Below are positions 24,854-34,198 of a stretch of 64,000 nt of DNA, in pieces. The stretch is from positions 1,054,001 to 1,118,000 of the forward strand of contig OZ239146.1 in assembly GCA_965194515.1 (NCBI GenBank). The letters run 5' to 3'. Numbering within the stretch: position 1 is the stretch's first letter; each line of letters opens with the position of its first letter. Origin of the DNA: Acidimicrobilacustris europaeus (GTDB lineage Bacteria; Actinomycetota; Acidimicrobiia; Acidimicrobiales; Acidimicrobilacustridaceae). A program made the translations under genes and the position numbers. The notes beneath the pieces were generated by a model that saw only the letters and a program-made list of their open reading frames with translations, searched no databases and had not been told where the DNA came from.

Positions 24854-26317
24854 CTACTCGAGGATGTCGACGAACTTCTCGAGCTGGCGAAGGTTTCGGC
24901 ACTCGTAGACGCCGTCGGTGTGAGCGCCGTAGTCGCTCACAATTGAATCGCCCGTGTCCCAATACGCCTTCGGCTCGGGATTCAGCCAATAGACATGCCG
25001 TGCCTTCTTGCGCATCTCTTTGATTGTCCATGACTGTGACGCGTGGTAATTGTTGCGTGCATCGCCGAGGATAAGAACGGTGGTCTTGGGCCCAACTTCG
25101 CGGCCGTATTTCTCCCAAAAAACTTCGAAGGCGTGGCCGTAGTCAGAATGACCATCGACCCAAACGACATCGGCCTCGGTGTTGACCCGATGAATAGCGA
25201 CGCTGATGTCTTCGACGCCCTCGAAATACTGCGTGACCTCATCGAGGCCGTCGATAAAGACGAACGATCGAACGCGTGAGAATTGACCGGAAATTGCGTG
25301 CACGAGTTGCAAGGTGAAGCGAGCAAACGCAGCAACCGAACCTGAAATGTCAGCGATAACGAAAATCTCAGGCTTCGATGGACGCGGATACCGGAATCGA
25401 GGATCAGCTGGCACACCGCCATAGCTCAGCGACTGCCGGACGGTGGCCCGAAAATCAAGTGGTCCCTTGCGACCGTGGCGCCGTTTACGAGCAAGGCGAA
25501 CCGCGAGTTTGCGAGTGAGCGGGTAGATGGCCTTGCGAAGGCTCACTAGTTCTTCGCGGTTTGCGTGCATGAAGTCAACATCTTCAGGAAGTGGCTTACG
25601 CAAGGTCTTGGCCATTGCCTCCACACCACGATCAGCGACGAGACGACGGCGAATTTCCGCTTCGATCTCCTTCTTCATTCGATCGATACGGGATTCAAAT
25701 TCGTCGCGTTCGAGGCGTTCCTCGAGCGGGGTCAACGGGGCCGGGCTTTCCTGCTGCGCCTCTTCCATCAGACGTTCGAGAACGCCATCGAGATCGAGAT
25801 TTCGTAGCGTGCGGTACAGGTAGTACGTACCCCCCACTGGTCGGCCAGGCTCCATGCCTGCGAACCGAGTTACGGCTTGGCGCGCCAACGCCCGCATGAG
25901 TGCGTCGTCACCTTGGCGCATCGCTTGAAAAAGCATCTCGGCCATCTGTTCAGGTGACATTGCTTCACCGCCGCCACCGGCACCGGCACCCCCAGCGTCG
26001 GGATTCATCGGAATCTCGTCGTCATCGGTGATCTCGGGCAACTCCTCGTCACCACCGAGTGAGTACTCGCTGCCGCGGAGTGAAAAATACACCTCGAAGA
26101 CTGTTTCGAAAGCACGCCAATGCGAATTGTTCTTCACCAAAGTCGCAGCAAGCGCGTACTTAAAGGCATCACGATCTTCAATCGGAATATGCGTGATGGC
26201 TTCCATCGCATCAAGGTTCTCGGTGAGGCTCACCGGCAAACCCGCAGCGCGGAGTTGACCGATGAATCCCGAGAGCAACTCGAGCATTGGAGATGGCGTT
26301 GCCTCAGTTGAGGTCAT
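24854..26317 (-). CDS. VWA (CoxE-like) domain protein paired with MoxR ATPase
   Basis: 487 residues. The N-terminal part is helical (about 1–85), with an acidic/Gly-rich linker (about 90–120) and a charged helical region (EERLERDEFESRIDRMKKEI) that may form a coiled coil. The C-terminal VWA domain carries a MIDAS-type DISGS in IFVIADISGSVAAFARF and later ends in KFVDILE. CoxE-like VWA proteins work with MoxR-type AAA+ ATPases as chaperones that insert metals or remodel enzyme complexes. The partner gene lies 19 bases upstream. No carbon monoxide dehydrogenase or other obvious client is nearby, so the target is unknown. Confidence 0.85.
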   Translation of the reverse strand: MTSTEATPSPMLELLSGFIGQLRAAGLPVSLTENLDAMEAITHIPIEDRDAFKYALAATLVKNNSHWRAFETVFEVYFSLRGSEYSLGGDEELPEITDDDEIPMNPDAGGAGAGGGGEAMSPEQMAEMLFQAMRQGDDALMRALARQAVTRFAGMEPGRPVGGTYYLYRTLRNLDLDGVLERLMEEAQQESPAPLTPLEERLERDEFESRIDRMKKEIEAEIRRRLVADRGVEAMAKTLRKPLPEDVDFMHANREELVSLRKAIYPLTRKLAVRLARKRRHGRKGPLDFRATVRQSLSYGGVPADPRFRYPRPSKPEIFVIADISGSVAAFARFTLQLVHAISGQFSRVRSFVFIDGLDEVTQYFEGVEDISVAIHRVNTEADVVWVDGHSDYGHAFEVFWEKYGREVGPKTTVLILGDARNNYHASQSWTIKEMRKKARHVYWLNPEPKAYWDTGDSIVSDYGAHTDGVYECRNLRQLEKFVDILE

Positions 26318-26336
26318 GGTGGTCGGTATCTACCGA

Positions 26337-27239
26337 TCAGCTCGTACGAGGGACGCCGGGCTTTTTGGCACCGCCGTCACCTTGGAGTTCCTTCGAAGCC
26401 TTTGCGATATCGCTCTGGTATTTCAGAAGGATATTGAGCGTCTCGATTGCCTCGGCTTCGGTAACGGATTCAACGCCCAAGATGAGAAGCGTCTTTGCCC
26501 AGTCGAGTGTTTCCGACACGGACGGAGACTTCTTCAATTCGAGCTGACGAATCGAACGCACGATTCGGGCGACCTGATCAGCGAGGCTGTCGGTGATCTC
26601 AGGAATCTTGGTGAGAACGATTTCCTTCTCGCGATCCATATCGGGATAATCGATATGCAGGAACAAGCAACGACGCTTCAGTGCCTCAGAGAGCTCACGA
26701 GTGTTGTTGGATGTGAGGAACACCATCGGGATCTGTCGAGCTTCGATTGTTCCGAGTTCAGGAATAGAAACCTGGTAATCAGAGAGGATCTCGAGCAGGA
26801 GTGCCTCGGTCTCGACCTCGACGCGGTCGACTTCGTCGATAAGGAGCACGACGGGATCCTCGGAGCGAATGGCTTCGAGGAGCGGACGGGTAAGCAGGAA
26901 CTCATCGGAGAAGATGTCTGTCTCGATATCTTCCCAACTCGAATCCGAATTTCGCTCCGCCTGAATGCGAAGCAACTGCTTCTTGTAATTCCACTCATAC
27001 AGCGCCTTCGATTCGTCGAGGCCCTCGTAGCACTGGAGTCGGATAAGTCGTGCGCCGAGTATCTCGGCCACCGACTTCGCTAACTGCGTTTTGCCGGTAC
27101 CGGCCGGGCCCTCCACAAGAATCGGCTTGCCGAGGCGATCAGCAAGAAACACGACACCAGCGATGGCCTCGTCGGAGAGGTAGTCGACCTCACGGAGTCG
27201 GGTACGAACAGCCGCGGGGTTTTCGAAGCGATAATCCAT
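26337..27239 (-). CDS. MoxR-family AAA+ ATPase
   Basis: 300 residues from the ATG at 27239–27237 (MDYRFENPAAVR); an upstream in-frame ATG would add 14 residues. Walker A is GPAGTGKTQLAK, Walker B is VVLLIDEVDRVE, the sensor region is LTSNNTREL and an Arg finger segment is ALKRRCLF. MoxR ATPases pair with VWA proteins to mature metalloenzymes or remodel membrane complexes. It starts the two-gene unit with the VWA gene downstream. The C-terminal Lys/Gly-rich tail (KELQGDGGAKKPG) looks disordered. Confidence 0.92.
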   Translation of the reverse strand: MDYRFENPAAVRTRLREVDYLSDEAIAGVVFLADRLGKPILVEGPAGTGKTQLAKSVAEILGARLIRLQCYEGLDESKALYEWNYKKQLLRIQAERNSDSSWEDIETDIFSDEFLLTRPLLEAIRSEDPVVLLIDEVDRVEVETEALLLEILSDYQVSIPELGTIEARQIPMVFLTSNNTRELSEALKRRCLFLHIDYPDMDREKEIVLTKIPEITDSLADQVARIVRSIRQLELKKSPSVSETLDWAKTLLILGVESVTEAEAIETLNILLKYQSDIAKASKELQGDGGAKKPGVPRTS

Positions 27240-27309
27240 TTCCCGACAGTACCGGCCCGCCGACCAGTCGAAGGCACCCAAGGGCTCAGGGCGGAACGAG
27301 AAAAGAGGA

Positions 27310-28569
27310 CTACCCCCGGATCTGGCCTTGACCCCGCACGACGAACTTGGCGGTCGTCAGTTCACGCAGGCCCATGGGACCTCGGGCATGGAGTTTCTGG
27401 GTCGAGATTCCAATTTCAGCGCCGAAACCGAACTCTTCACCGTCGACGAACCGGGTGGATGCGTTGACGAGGACTGCAGCCGCATCGACCTCCGTCGTGA
27501 ATCTGTCGGCCGCCTCAAGCGACCGGGTGATGATCGCCTCGGAGTGACCAGAACTATTTCGGGCAATGTGATCAATTGCCTCGTCGATGCTCTCAACGAC
27601 GCCAACAGCGAGGGTGAGGTCGAGGAATTCGGTCGACCAATCCTCGGCGGTTGCTGGCACCGCGCCCGCGAGCAGCGCGAGGGCATGGTTGTCGGCTCGA
27701 AGCTCGACGCCATCGAGGGCAGCCTCGGCTCGGGGCAAGAACTCTTCTGCCACCGAGCGGTGCACGAGCAACGTCTCTGCTGCGTTGCAAACCGACGGAC
27801 GCTGCATCTTCGCGTTCACGATGACATTGATTGCGATGTCTAGATCAGCGTCGGCATCGACATACACATGGCAATTGCCGTCGCCGTCGATCACGTAGGG
27901 AACTGTTGCGTTCTCGAGAATCGAAGCGATAAGAGAGGGGCCGCCTCGCGGAATGAGGCAGTCGATGGTGTCTCTTTGGCGCATAAATTCTACGGCCGCA
28001 TCTCGTGACGTGTCAGCAACGAGGACGACCGAATCGGCGGGCAATGACGCGCTCTCGATCGCTGTGCGCAAGACGGACTCGATTGCGATATTCGAATCAA
28101 TTGCTCCGGACGACCCACGAAGAAACGCGGCGTTGCCGGATTTCAAACAGAGCCCAGCAGCATCCGAGGTGACATTCGGACGGTTTTCGTAAATGATTGC
28201 GATGACTCCGAGCGGTACTCGAACTCGAGAAATACGCAAACCGTTCGGACGCACCCATCCGTCGATGACCTCACCGACAGGATCAGCAAGAGACGCAACC
28301 TGTCGCAGTCCGCTGGCCATAGAACCAACTCGCTTTTCGTCAAGACGAAGTCGATCCACAACTGTCGGGCTCACACCATCGGTTTCGGCGCGAGCGACAT
28401 CAACGGCATTTGCAGACAGAATCAAATCAGCCGAAGACACCAGGAGGTCTGCCGAGGCCAGCAGCGCATCGTTCTTCTGCGCCGTAGAAGCGGTAGCGAG
28501 AACCCGAGAAGCTGCTTTGGAACGGCGTCCGAGTTCAGCAATAGGGGTCGTGGCGTCGTGCGGAGTCAT
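27310..28569 (-). CDS. proA: Glutamate-5-semialdehyde dehydrogenase (gamma-glutamyl phosphate reductase)
   Basis: 419 residues. Aldehyde-dehydrogenase fold with GVIAIIYENRPNVTSDAA, GNAAFLRGSSGAIDSN, IPRGGPSLI and the active-site Cys in RPSVCNAAETLLVH. The end FGFGAEIGISTQKLHARGPMGL is diagnostic. It reduces glutamyl-5-phosphate to the semialdehyde in proline synthesis, following ProB (30238–31332). The canonical proB–proA order is kept on the minus strand but interrupted by murJ on the other strand, so proA needs its own promoter. Confidence 0.97.
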   Translation of the reverse strand: MTPHDATTPIAELGRRSKAASRVLATASTAQKNDALLASADLLVSSADLILSANAVDVARAETDGVSPTVVDRLRLDEKRVGSMASGLRQVASLADPVGEVIDGWVRPNGLRISRVRVPLGVIAIIYENRPNVTSDAAGLCLKSGNAAFLRGSSGAIDSNIAIESVLRTAIESASLPADSVVLVADTSRDAAVEFMRQRDTIDCLIPRGGPSLIASILENATVPYVIDGDGNCHVYVDADADLDIAINVIVNAKMQRPSVCNAAETLLVHRSVAEEFLPRAEAALDGVELRADNHALALLAGAVPATAEDWSTEFLDLTLAVGVVESIDEAIDHIARNSSGHSEAIITRSLEAADRFTTEVDAAAVLVNASTRFVDGEEFGFGAEIGISTQKLHARGPMGLRELTTAKFVVRGQGQIRG

Positions 28570-28651
28570 AGGGACAAAGGGTAGTCGTCGTCACGCCGGT
28601 GCCAACGGGCCTCACAATCACCGCAGCATGCGGCAACTAGCGTGAGATCCG

Positions 28652-30241
28652 ATGAGCAACTCCGGCGAGGGCACGACCTCACAGAGGACGCATCACCTCG
28701 TCCGATCAAGCGCAATCGTCGCCATTGGCACGGGGCTGAGCCGTCTTACCGGATTCCTTCGCGTGGGGGTCATGGCCTACGCGATCGGTGCCACCGCGCT
28801 GGCAGAGGCCTACAACCTGGCCAACAACACGCCAAACCTTCTCTATGACCTTGTCCTCGGCGGCATCCTTTCGGCAACGCTTGTCCCAGTTGTCGTCGCC
28901 CATTCGGGTCGAGATGACAACCGAGGCATCGACGCGCTCGCCACCGTCATCAGCGTTGTCCTTGTCGCTGCCACCGTTGTTGGAATTGCGCTCTCACCGC
29001 TCATCATTCGCCTCTACAACCTGTCGTCATCGCCCAGCGAGGCATCGACACAGGCGGCCGTTGCCGTTCCGCTCTTAATGATGTTTGCCCCGCAGATTCT
29101 TTTCTACGGTCTCACGAGTCTCGGCACCTCGTTACTCAACGCCCGCCGTTCATTCGCAGTGCCAGCGTTTGCGCCGGTTCTCAACAACATCGTTGTGATC
29201 TGCCTCTTCCTGGCACTCCCCCATCTTGCTTCGGGCGATGCCTTGACCTTCGATCAAGTTCGTCAGGACACTGGGCTCCTTCTCCTTCTGGGATTCGGAA
29301 CGACTGCAGGCCTCGCAGCGATGACTCTGGTGCTTTGGCCGGCAATGCGCAGCGCCGGTATTCGCCTTCGTTGGAACTTCGATCTGCGTGATCCCGCCGT
29401 TCGCGAAGTCGGGCGCCTTTCGGGTTGGACCCTTGGGTACGTCATCTCAAATCTGATCGCCTATGGCGTCATCCAAACTCTTGCCAACGGCGTCGACGGA
29501 GTTTCGATCTACGCGTATGCGTGGCTGTTCTTCCAACTTCCCTACGGCCTTTGGACAGTCTCGGTGATGACCGCCTACACACCAGAGCTTTCGGCTCTGC
29601 ACGCTGCAGCAAATATCGAAGGGATGCGCCATCGTTTCGGTGCCGGACTTCGCCTGATACTCGTCATTGCGCTTCCGGCAACTATTGGAATGATCTTGTT
29701 AGCGGGACCAATTGTTCGTCTGGTTTTGGCGCACGGTGAATTCACTTCAGCAAACGCCGACACGACGTCGAACACTCTGATCGCGTTCTTGTGTGGCCTT
29801 CCTGCTTTCTCCCTCTTCCTCTACGCAATGCGTGGTTTCTACGCTCAACGCGATACTCGACTTCCGTTCTTCGTGAATTTGGCTGAAACGCTGCTCGGGT
29901 TGGCCATCGCATTCGCTGTCGTCGATCGATTTGGTGTCGTCGGTCTTGGCGCCAGCGGATCCATCGCCTACTGCGTCTTCGCAGTTGTCGCGCTCTACCT
30001 GTTGCACCGCCGCATTGGTCGCTATCTCGATTCGGCGACCATTCTTGTGATCGCAAAACTGCTCACGGCAACTGTTGTCATGGCAGCCGGAGTCGGGGTG
30101 TTGATCACATTCGCATCGATGAGCGACCTAATCACCATCGTCTCGGCAGGTGCGCTTGGAATCATTCTCTATGTCGGAATGCTGATTCTCCTGCGCGTCG
30201 ACGAGGCGAAGTCCGTGGTGAGTCGTTTGGTGCGCCGCTAA
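28652..30241 (+). CDS. murJ: Lipid II flippase MurJ (MviN family)
   Basis: 529 residues with about 14 predicted membrane segments. It has the MurJ pattern: SAIVAIGTGLSRLTGFLRVGVMAYAIGATALAEAYNLANNTPN near the start and LVLGGILSATLVPV. MurJ moves lipid II across the membrane for peptidoglycan synthesis, feeding RodA and PBP2 (encoded at 39–42 kb). No C-terminal pseudokinase domain of the mycobacterial MviN type is present. It lies between proA and proB on the opposite strand, and its 3' end overlaps the proB 3' end by four bases. Confidence 0.93.
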   Translation: MSNSGEGTTSQRTHHLVRSSAIVAIGTGLSRLTGFLRVGVMAYAIGATALAEAYNLANNTPNLLYDLVLGGILSATLVPVVVAHSGRDDNRGIDALATVISVVLVAATVVGIALSPLIIRLYNLSSSPSEASTQAAVAVPLLMMFAPQILFYGLTSLGTSLLNARRSFAVPAFAPVLNNIVVICLFLALPHLASGDALTFDQVRQDTGLLLLLGFGTTAGLAAMTLVLWPAMRSAGIRLRWNFDLRDPAVREVGRLSGWTLGYVISNLIAYGVIQTLANGVDGVSIYAYAWLFFQLPYGLWTVSVMTAYTPELSALHAAANIEGMRHRFGAGLRLILVIALPATIGMILLAGPIVRLVLAHGEFTSANADTTSNTLIAFLCGLPAFSLFLYAMRGFYAQRDTRLPFFVNLAETLLGLAIAFAVVDRFGVVGLGASGSIAYCVFAVVALYLLHRRIGRYLDSATILVIAKLLTATVVMAAGVGVLITFASMSDLITIVSAGALGIILYVGMLILLRVDEAKSVVSRLVRR

Positions 30242-31332
30242 GGAAGAATCACGAGGTCATCAGCATGAATGACCTGTGCGGGAACTTCAGCCGGCAATTC
30301 AGAGCGTGAATGGCCCGCGGCTGCCGTGAGTGCCTGGGTGCCCATACGTACAAGACCCTTTGCGAAGACCTCGCCCGATTCGTCGGCAATCTCGACGGCA
30401 TCGTCAGCGTCGAACTCTCCGGTGACACTGAGAACTCCGGCGGCGAGCAACGAGGTACCGCCCCGTTCAAGAGCGATGCGCGCCCCCGCATCAACGGTGA
30501 GAAGGCCAGAAGATCGAACAGCAAACGCGATCCATAACTTGCGAGCCGGAAGGTTGCGTTCGTGCGCCGCAACCGTTGTACCGACTCCTACGAGACCATT
30601 GAGTGCATCAAGGAGGACATTGTCTCTGTGAGCAGCGGCGATCACCGTGCGCACACCGGACCATGCTGCAATCTTTGCTGCCGAAAGCTTTGAGGTCATT
30701 CCCCCACTGCCGCCGGGGGTTCCAGGGCCGCCGGCAATGTCGTCGAGTTGCTGATCGAACTCGACGATCTCTTCAATGAGCGATGCGTTGGGATCGACGC
30801 GGGGATCGGCCGAAAGCAAACCTGAAGTATCGGTGAGTAACACCAACAGCTCAGCGTCGACGAGATGTGACACCAATGCTGCGAGGTGATCGTTGTCGCC
30901 GAAACGAATTTCATCGTCGGCCACTGCATCGTTCTCGTTCACGATCGGCACTACACCAAGTTCGAGCAACCGCGTAAGCGTGCCCCTCGCTTGTAGGTAC
31001 TGTCGGCGATCAACGAAATCGAGCGGTGCAAGCAAGACCTGCCCGCCAACAAGCGAGTGTCGTTCAAGGGCTTCGGAATACACGCCCATCAGTCTCGACT
31101 GCCCAACGGCGGAAACTGCCTGCAAGGTTTGCGCGTCGCGAGGCCGTTGATCTCCACCGAGACCAAGTGCGGGAAGCCCGGCACCAATGGCACCTGATGT
31201 GACGATCACGACATGGTGACCCAACTCACGAGCCCCGGCAACCTCGAGACAAAGCTTTTCGATCGCCTCTCGCCGGATGATTCCTTGGGAATCGGTGAGC
31301 GATGACGTTCCGATCTTTACGACAACGACCAT
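30238..31332 (-). CDS. proB: Glutamate 5-kinase with PUA domain
   Basis: 364 residues from the ATG at 31332, which shares one base with the obg stop (TGATG) and has GAGGAGG four bases upstream. The amino-acid kinase domain shows VVKIGTSSLTD, VIVTSGAIGAGLPALG, PIVNENDAVADDEIRFGDND and GTPGGSGGMTSKLSAAKIA. The C-terminal PUA domain (about 275–360) is present. It phosphorylates glutamate in the first proline step and is probably feedback-inhibited by proline. It is translationally coupled to obg, and its 3' end converges with murJ. Confidence 0.96.
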   Translation of the reverse strand: MVVVVKIGTSSLTDSQGIIRREAIEKLCLEVAGARELGHHVVIVTSGAIGAGLPALGLGGDQRPRDAQTLQAVSAVGQSRLMGVYSEALERHSLVGGQVLLAPLDFVDRRQYLQARGTLTRLLELGVVPIVNENDAVADDEIRFGDNDHLAALVSHLVDAELLVLLTDTSGLLSADPRVDPNASLIEEIVEFDQQLDDIAGGPGTPGGSGGMTSKLSAAKIAAWSGVRTVIAAAHRDNVLLDALNGLVGVGTTVAAHERNLPARKLWIAFAVRSSGLLTVDAGARIALERGGTSLLAAGVLSVTGEFDADDAVEIADESGEVFAKGLVRMGTQALTAAAGHSRSELPAEVPAQVIHADDLVILP

Positions 31333-32624
31333 CACTCCTCCTCGTATTCGAAGCTGAGTGATCCGATCCGCACGGTGTCGCCTTCGGTAGCGCCAGCACG
31401 CGCGAGTGCCTTGTCGACTCCGATCTTCTTGAGTTGTGAATGCGCAAAGTCGAGTGCTTCGAGATTGGTGAGATCGGAAAGGGCAACAGCGCGTTCAGCA
31501 GAACGGCCGACGACTCGATACGAACCGTCATCTTCACGCTCAATCCGGACGCCTTCGGAAAGGGGTCGATGCACCACGAACCCATCGAGCTCGGGTTCAA
31601 CAGAACGTGCGCCGCGAACTTCCTCAGCCATTTTCCCGATAAGACGCGCAAGACCAGCACCGGTAATGGCCGAAATCGAGAGATCGAGTTCGAGGCCGTC
31701 TTCGGTGACGAGAGGTTTGCCGGTCTCGGCGATTTCGAGTGCGCCAGGAACGAGGTCGGCTCGCGAGCCGATGATGATTCTGGGCCGCTCCAGCAGTTCT
31801 GGACGATAAGCACCAAGCTCGGCGAGAAGAACTGCTGCTTGCTCTGAGGGAGTCTCGACTGTCATGCCGTCAATTCCGCCGGCGAGGTCGACCATCAGAA
31901 CAAGGACTCGAGCGCGCTCTACGTGACGAAGGAAACGGTGTCCAAGACCGCGACCATCGGACGCCCCTTCGATCAAACCAGGGAGATCGGCAACGACGAA
32001 TTCAAAATTGTCTTCTACCCGAACGACACCAAGGTTTGGTTCGAGTGTGGTGAAGGGGTAACCAGCGATCTTGGGCTTCGCCGCTGAAATCCGAGAGATA
32101 AGGGTGGACTTGCCCACGCTTGGGAAACCGACGAGGGCAACGTCGGCCATCAACTTGAGTTCAAGATTGAGCCACTGCTCCTCGCCAACTTCACCTTGTT
32201 CAGCAAAGGAGGGGGCGCGGCGAACATTCGAAAGGAAACGGGCGTTGCCCTTTCCTCCGCGACCGCCAGCGGCCGCCATCCAGCGATCCCCCTGGTGAAC
32301 GAGATCGGCCAACATCGTTCCTTCGAGATCGTGAACAACAGTGCCCTCGGGGACGAAGACAATGAGATCGTCGGCTCCGGCTCCGTGCATTTTCTTGCCT
32401 TGACCATGGACGCCGTTTAGGGCCCGGCGGTGAGGATGGTCTTTGAAGGCAAGCAGCGAAGAGATATTTCGATCGGCGACAAGCCAAATATCGCCGCCCC
32501 GGCCACCATCGCCGCCATCGGGTCCACCTTTGGCCACATGCGCCTCACGACGGAAGGCAACGCAGCCTGCGCCGCCGTCTCCACCTTTGACATTTAGTTG
32601 GCACTCATCGATGAATCCAGACAC
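31332..32624 (-). CDS. obg: GTPase Obg/CgtA
   Basis: 430 residues. The N-terminal Obg domain is rich in glycine (KGGDGGAGCVAFRREAHVAKGGPDGGDGGRGG). The G domain has GFPSVGKST, the DLPGLIEGA switch and the later GSRADLV, and a C-terminal OCT domain (about 345–425) ends the protein. It is a ribosome-assembly and stress-response GTPase associated with the 50S subunit. It normally follows rpmA; here a plus-strand gene separates them. proB is coupled downstream. Confidence 0.96.
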   Translation of the reverse strand: MSGFIDECQLNVKGGDGGAGCVAFRREAHVAKGGPDGGDGGRGGDIWLVADRNISSLLAFKDHPHRRALNGVHGQGKKMHGAGADDLIVFVPEGTVVHDLEGTMLADLVHQGDRWMAAAGGRGGKGNARFLSNVRRAPSFAEQGEVGEEQWLNLELKLMADVALVGFPSVGKSTLISRISAAKPKIAGYPFTTLEPNLGVVRVEDNFEFVVADLPGLIEGASDGRGLGHRFLRHVERARVLVLMVDLAGGIDGMTVETPSEQAAVLLAELGAYRPELLERPRIIIGSRADLVPGALEIAETGKPLVTEDGLELDLSISAITGAGLARLIGKMAEEVRGARSVEPELDGFVVHRPLSEGVRIEREDDGSYRVVGRSAERAVALSDLTNLEALDFAHSQLKKIGVDKALARAGATEGDTVRIGSLSFEYEEE

Positions 32625-32714
32625 AACCGGAGAGCCTACGGGCTTCGGGGGTGATGCCGGCCGATAGATATCGGGAGGCTCCGCTCTGTCCCAGCCATGA
32701 GGCAGGATGCGGGC

Positions 32715-33872
32715 ATGACTTCGCAGGCCCCAGATCCCTCAGAATCCACTGCTGAGGACGCCACGCAACGCCAGCAGGAGTGGGTGTCGACAATGCACGG
32801 GTCCGCGGCCTCCGAAGATCTCGTACTTGCTCATCGCGATGCTCCTCCGCCGCCCATCACCGCCCATGCAGTTTTGCGTGCCGAGCGTGAGTCTCGTTCG
32901 GCCTCTCTTCTCGCAAATGGGGCGACCCTCGCGGTTGGTGCCGGAAACCGGGCCATCCCCGAAGAACCCGATGAGTACCGCACCTGTTTCGAACGAGACC
33001 GCGACCGCATCCTCCATTCACCAGCATTTCGCCGTCTCGCAGGAAAGACCCAAGTATTTGTCTTCCCCGACGACCACCAACGAACACGGCTCACACACGC
33101 TCTAGAGGTCGCACAGGTCGCCACAGCCATCGCTCGCGCCCTCGGGCTCAATGTTGCCCTCACCGAGGCCATCGCTCTCGGACACGACTGTGGGCATGGC
33201 CCCGGAGGCCATGCCAGCGAAGACGCCTTCGATGCCTTCATCCCCGGCGGCTATCACCATGCCGTCTGGGGTGCCGACGTCGTTCTTGAACCGCTCAATC
33301 TGTGCATCGAGACGCTCGACGGTATTCGCAACCACTCGTGGTCTCGCCCCACCCCGATGACACCAGAAGGAGTCGTCGTCAGTTGGGCCGATCGTTGTGC
33401 TTATAGCGCTCACGATCTCGAAGACGCACTGGGGGCAGGCATCGTTCGGGTGTCGGATCTTCCGCCCGAAGTCTCCGAAATTCTCGGCCAGTCGCGCCGA
33501 GAACAACTCCACGCGCTGATTCTCGCCGTCATCAACTGCGCCACTGCTACCGGGGTTATCGGCATGGACGCAACCAACGCATCGGCACTTTCTGCATTGC
33601 GGTCGTTCAACTACGACTACATCTACAACCGTCCCGACTCAATCGCTCAGGGTCGCGCCGTCATCGACGTACTTACGGCGCTGGTTGACTCGTTCATCGC
33701 CAATCCCGCAACGCTGCCTTCATCGAACAACGCCGACACCGACACCGACGTAGTTACTGCAGCCGTCACCTATGTGGCAGGCATGACCGACCGCTACGCC
33801 TTCGATACCGCGGAGCAGCTTCTTGATTGGCCTGCCGACCGCCGCCCGCTGGGCATCGACGTGCACGGCTGA
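32715..33872 (+). CDS. dgt: HD-domain deoxyguanosinetriphosphate triphosphohydrolase-like protein
   Basis: 385 residues from the ATG at 32715 (AGGA upstream; an ATG six codons earlier has no such site). It has the dGTPase family pattern: FERDRDRILHSPAFRRLAGKTQVF, then RLTHALEVAQVATAIARALG with the first HD-site His (about 128), and LGHDCGHGPGGHASEDAF with the metal-binding HD pair (about 157–158). The product hydrolyses dNTPs to nucleosides and tripolyphosphate. An N-terminal stretch of about 75 residues precedes the catalytic part. It is inserted between obg and rpmA on the opposite strand. Confidence 0.93.
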   Translation: MTSQAPDPSESTAEDATQRQQEWVSTMHGSAASEDLVLAHRDAPPPPITAHAVLRAERESRSASLLANGATLAVGAGNRAIPEEPDEYRTCFERDRDRILHSPAFRRLAGKTQVFVFPDDHQRTRLTHALEVAQVATAIARALGLNVALTEAIALGHDCGHGPGGHASEDAFDAFIPGGYHHAVWGADVVLEPLNLCIETLDGIRNHSWSRPTPMTPEGVVVSWADRCAYSAHDLEDALGAGIVRVSDLPPEVSEILGQSRREQLHALILAVINCATATGVIGMDATNASALSALRSFNYDYIYNRPDSIAQGRAVIDVLTALVDSFIANPATLPSSNNADTDTDVVTAAVTYVAGMTDRYAFDTAEQLLDWPADRRPLGIDVHG

Positions 33873-33878
33873 AAACGA

Positions 33879-33906
33879 CGAAAGCGGACCCAAAGGCCCG
33901 CTTTCG
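33879..33906. terminator. Bidirectional terminator between dgt and rpmA
   Basis: A 12-base inverted repeat (33879–33890 and 33895–33906) with one mismatch and a CAAA loop. The minus-strand transcript ends the hairpin with TCGTTTT, so it serves rpmA best; it also follows the dgt stop by seven bases. Confidence 0.7.
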
Positions 33907-33943
33907 ATCAGATTTCGTCAGGAATTACTCAACGAGGAACTGC

Positions 33944-34195
33944 TCAGCCAGGGAGCACATCGACAAGCTTGCGACCCTTGCGGGATCCAAACTTGACGGT
34001 TCCTTCGGTGAGAGCGAAGAGCGTGTCATCTCCACCACGGCCGACGTTCTCGCCCGGGTGAATACGAGTGCCGCGCTGGCGCACGATGATGGTGCCCGAT
34101 TGAACGGCCTGGCCGTCAAAACGCTTCACACCAAGTCGCTTGCTCTGGGAGTCGCGGCCGTTGCGGGTTGAACCGCCACCTTTGGTCTTTGACAT
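33944..34195 (-). CDS. rpmA: 50S ribosomal protein L27
   Basis: 83 residues. The conserved N-terminus KGGGSTRNGRDSQSKRLGVKR and the block IIVRQRGTRIHPG are L27 hallmarks. Its flexible tail reaches the peptidyl-transferase centre. It lies three bases downstream of rplU and is followed by a hairpin terminator. Confidence 0.98.
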   Translation of the reverse strand: MSKTKGGGSTRNGRDSQSKRLGVKRFDGQAVQSGTIIVRQRGTRIHPGENVGRGGDDTLFALTEGTVKFGSRKGRKLVDVLPG

Positions 34196-34198
34196 GGC

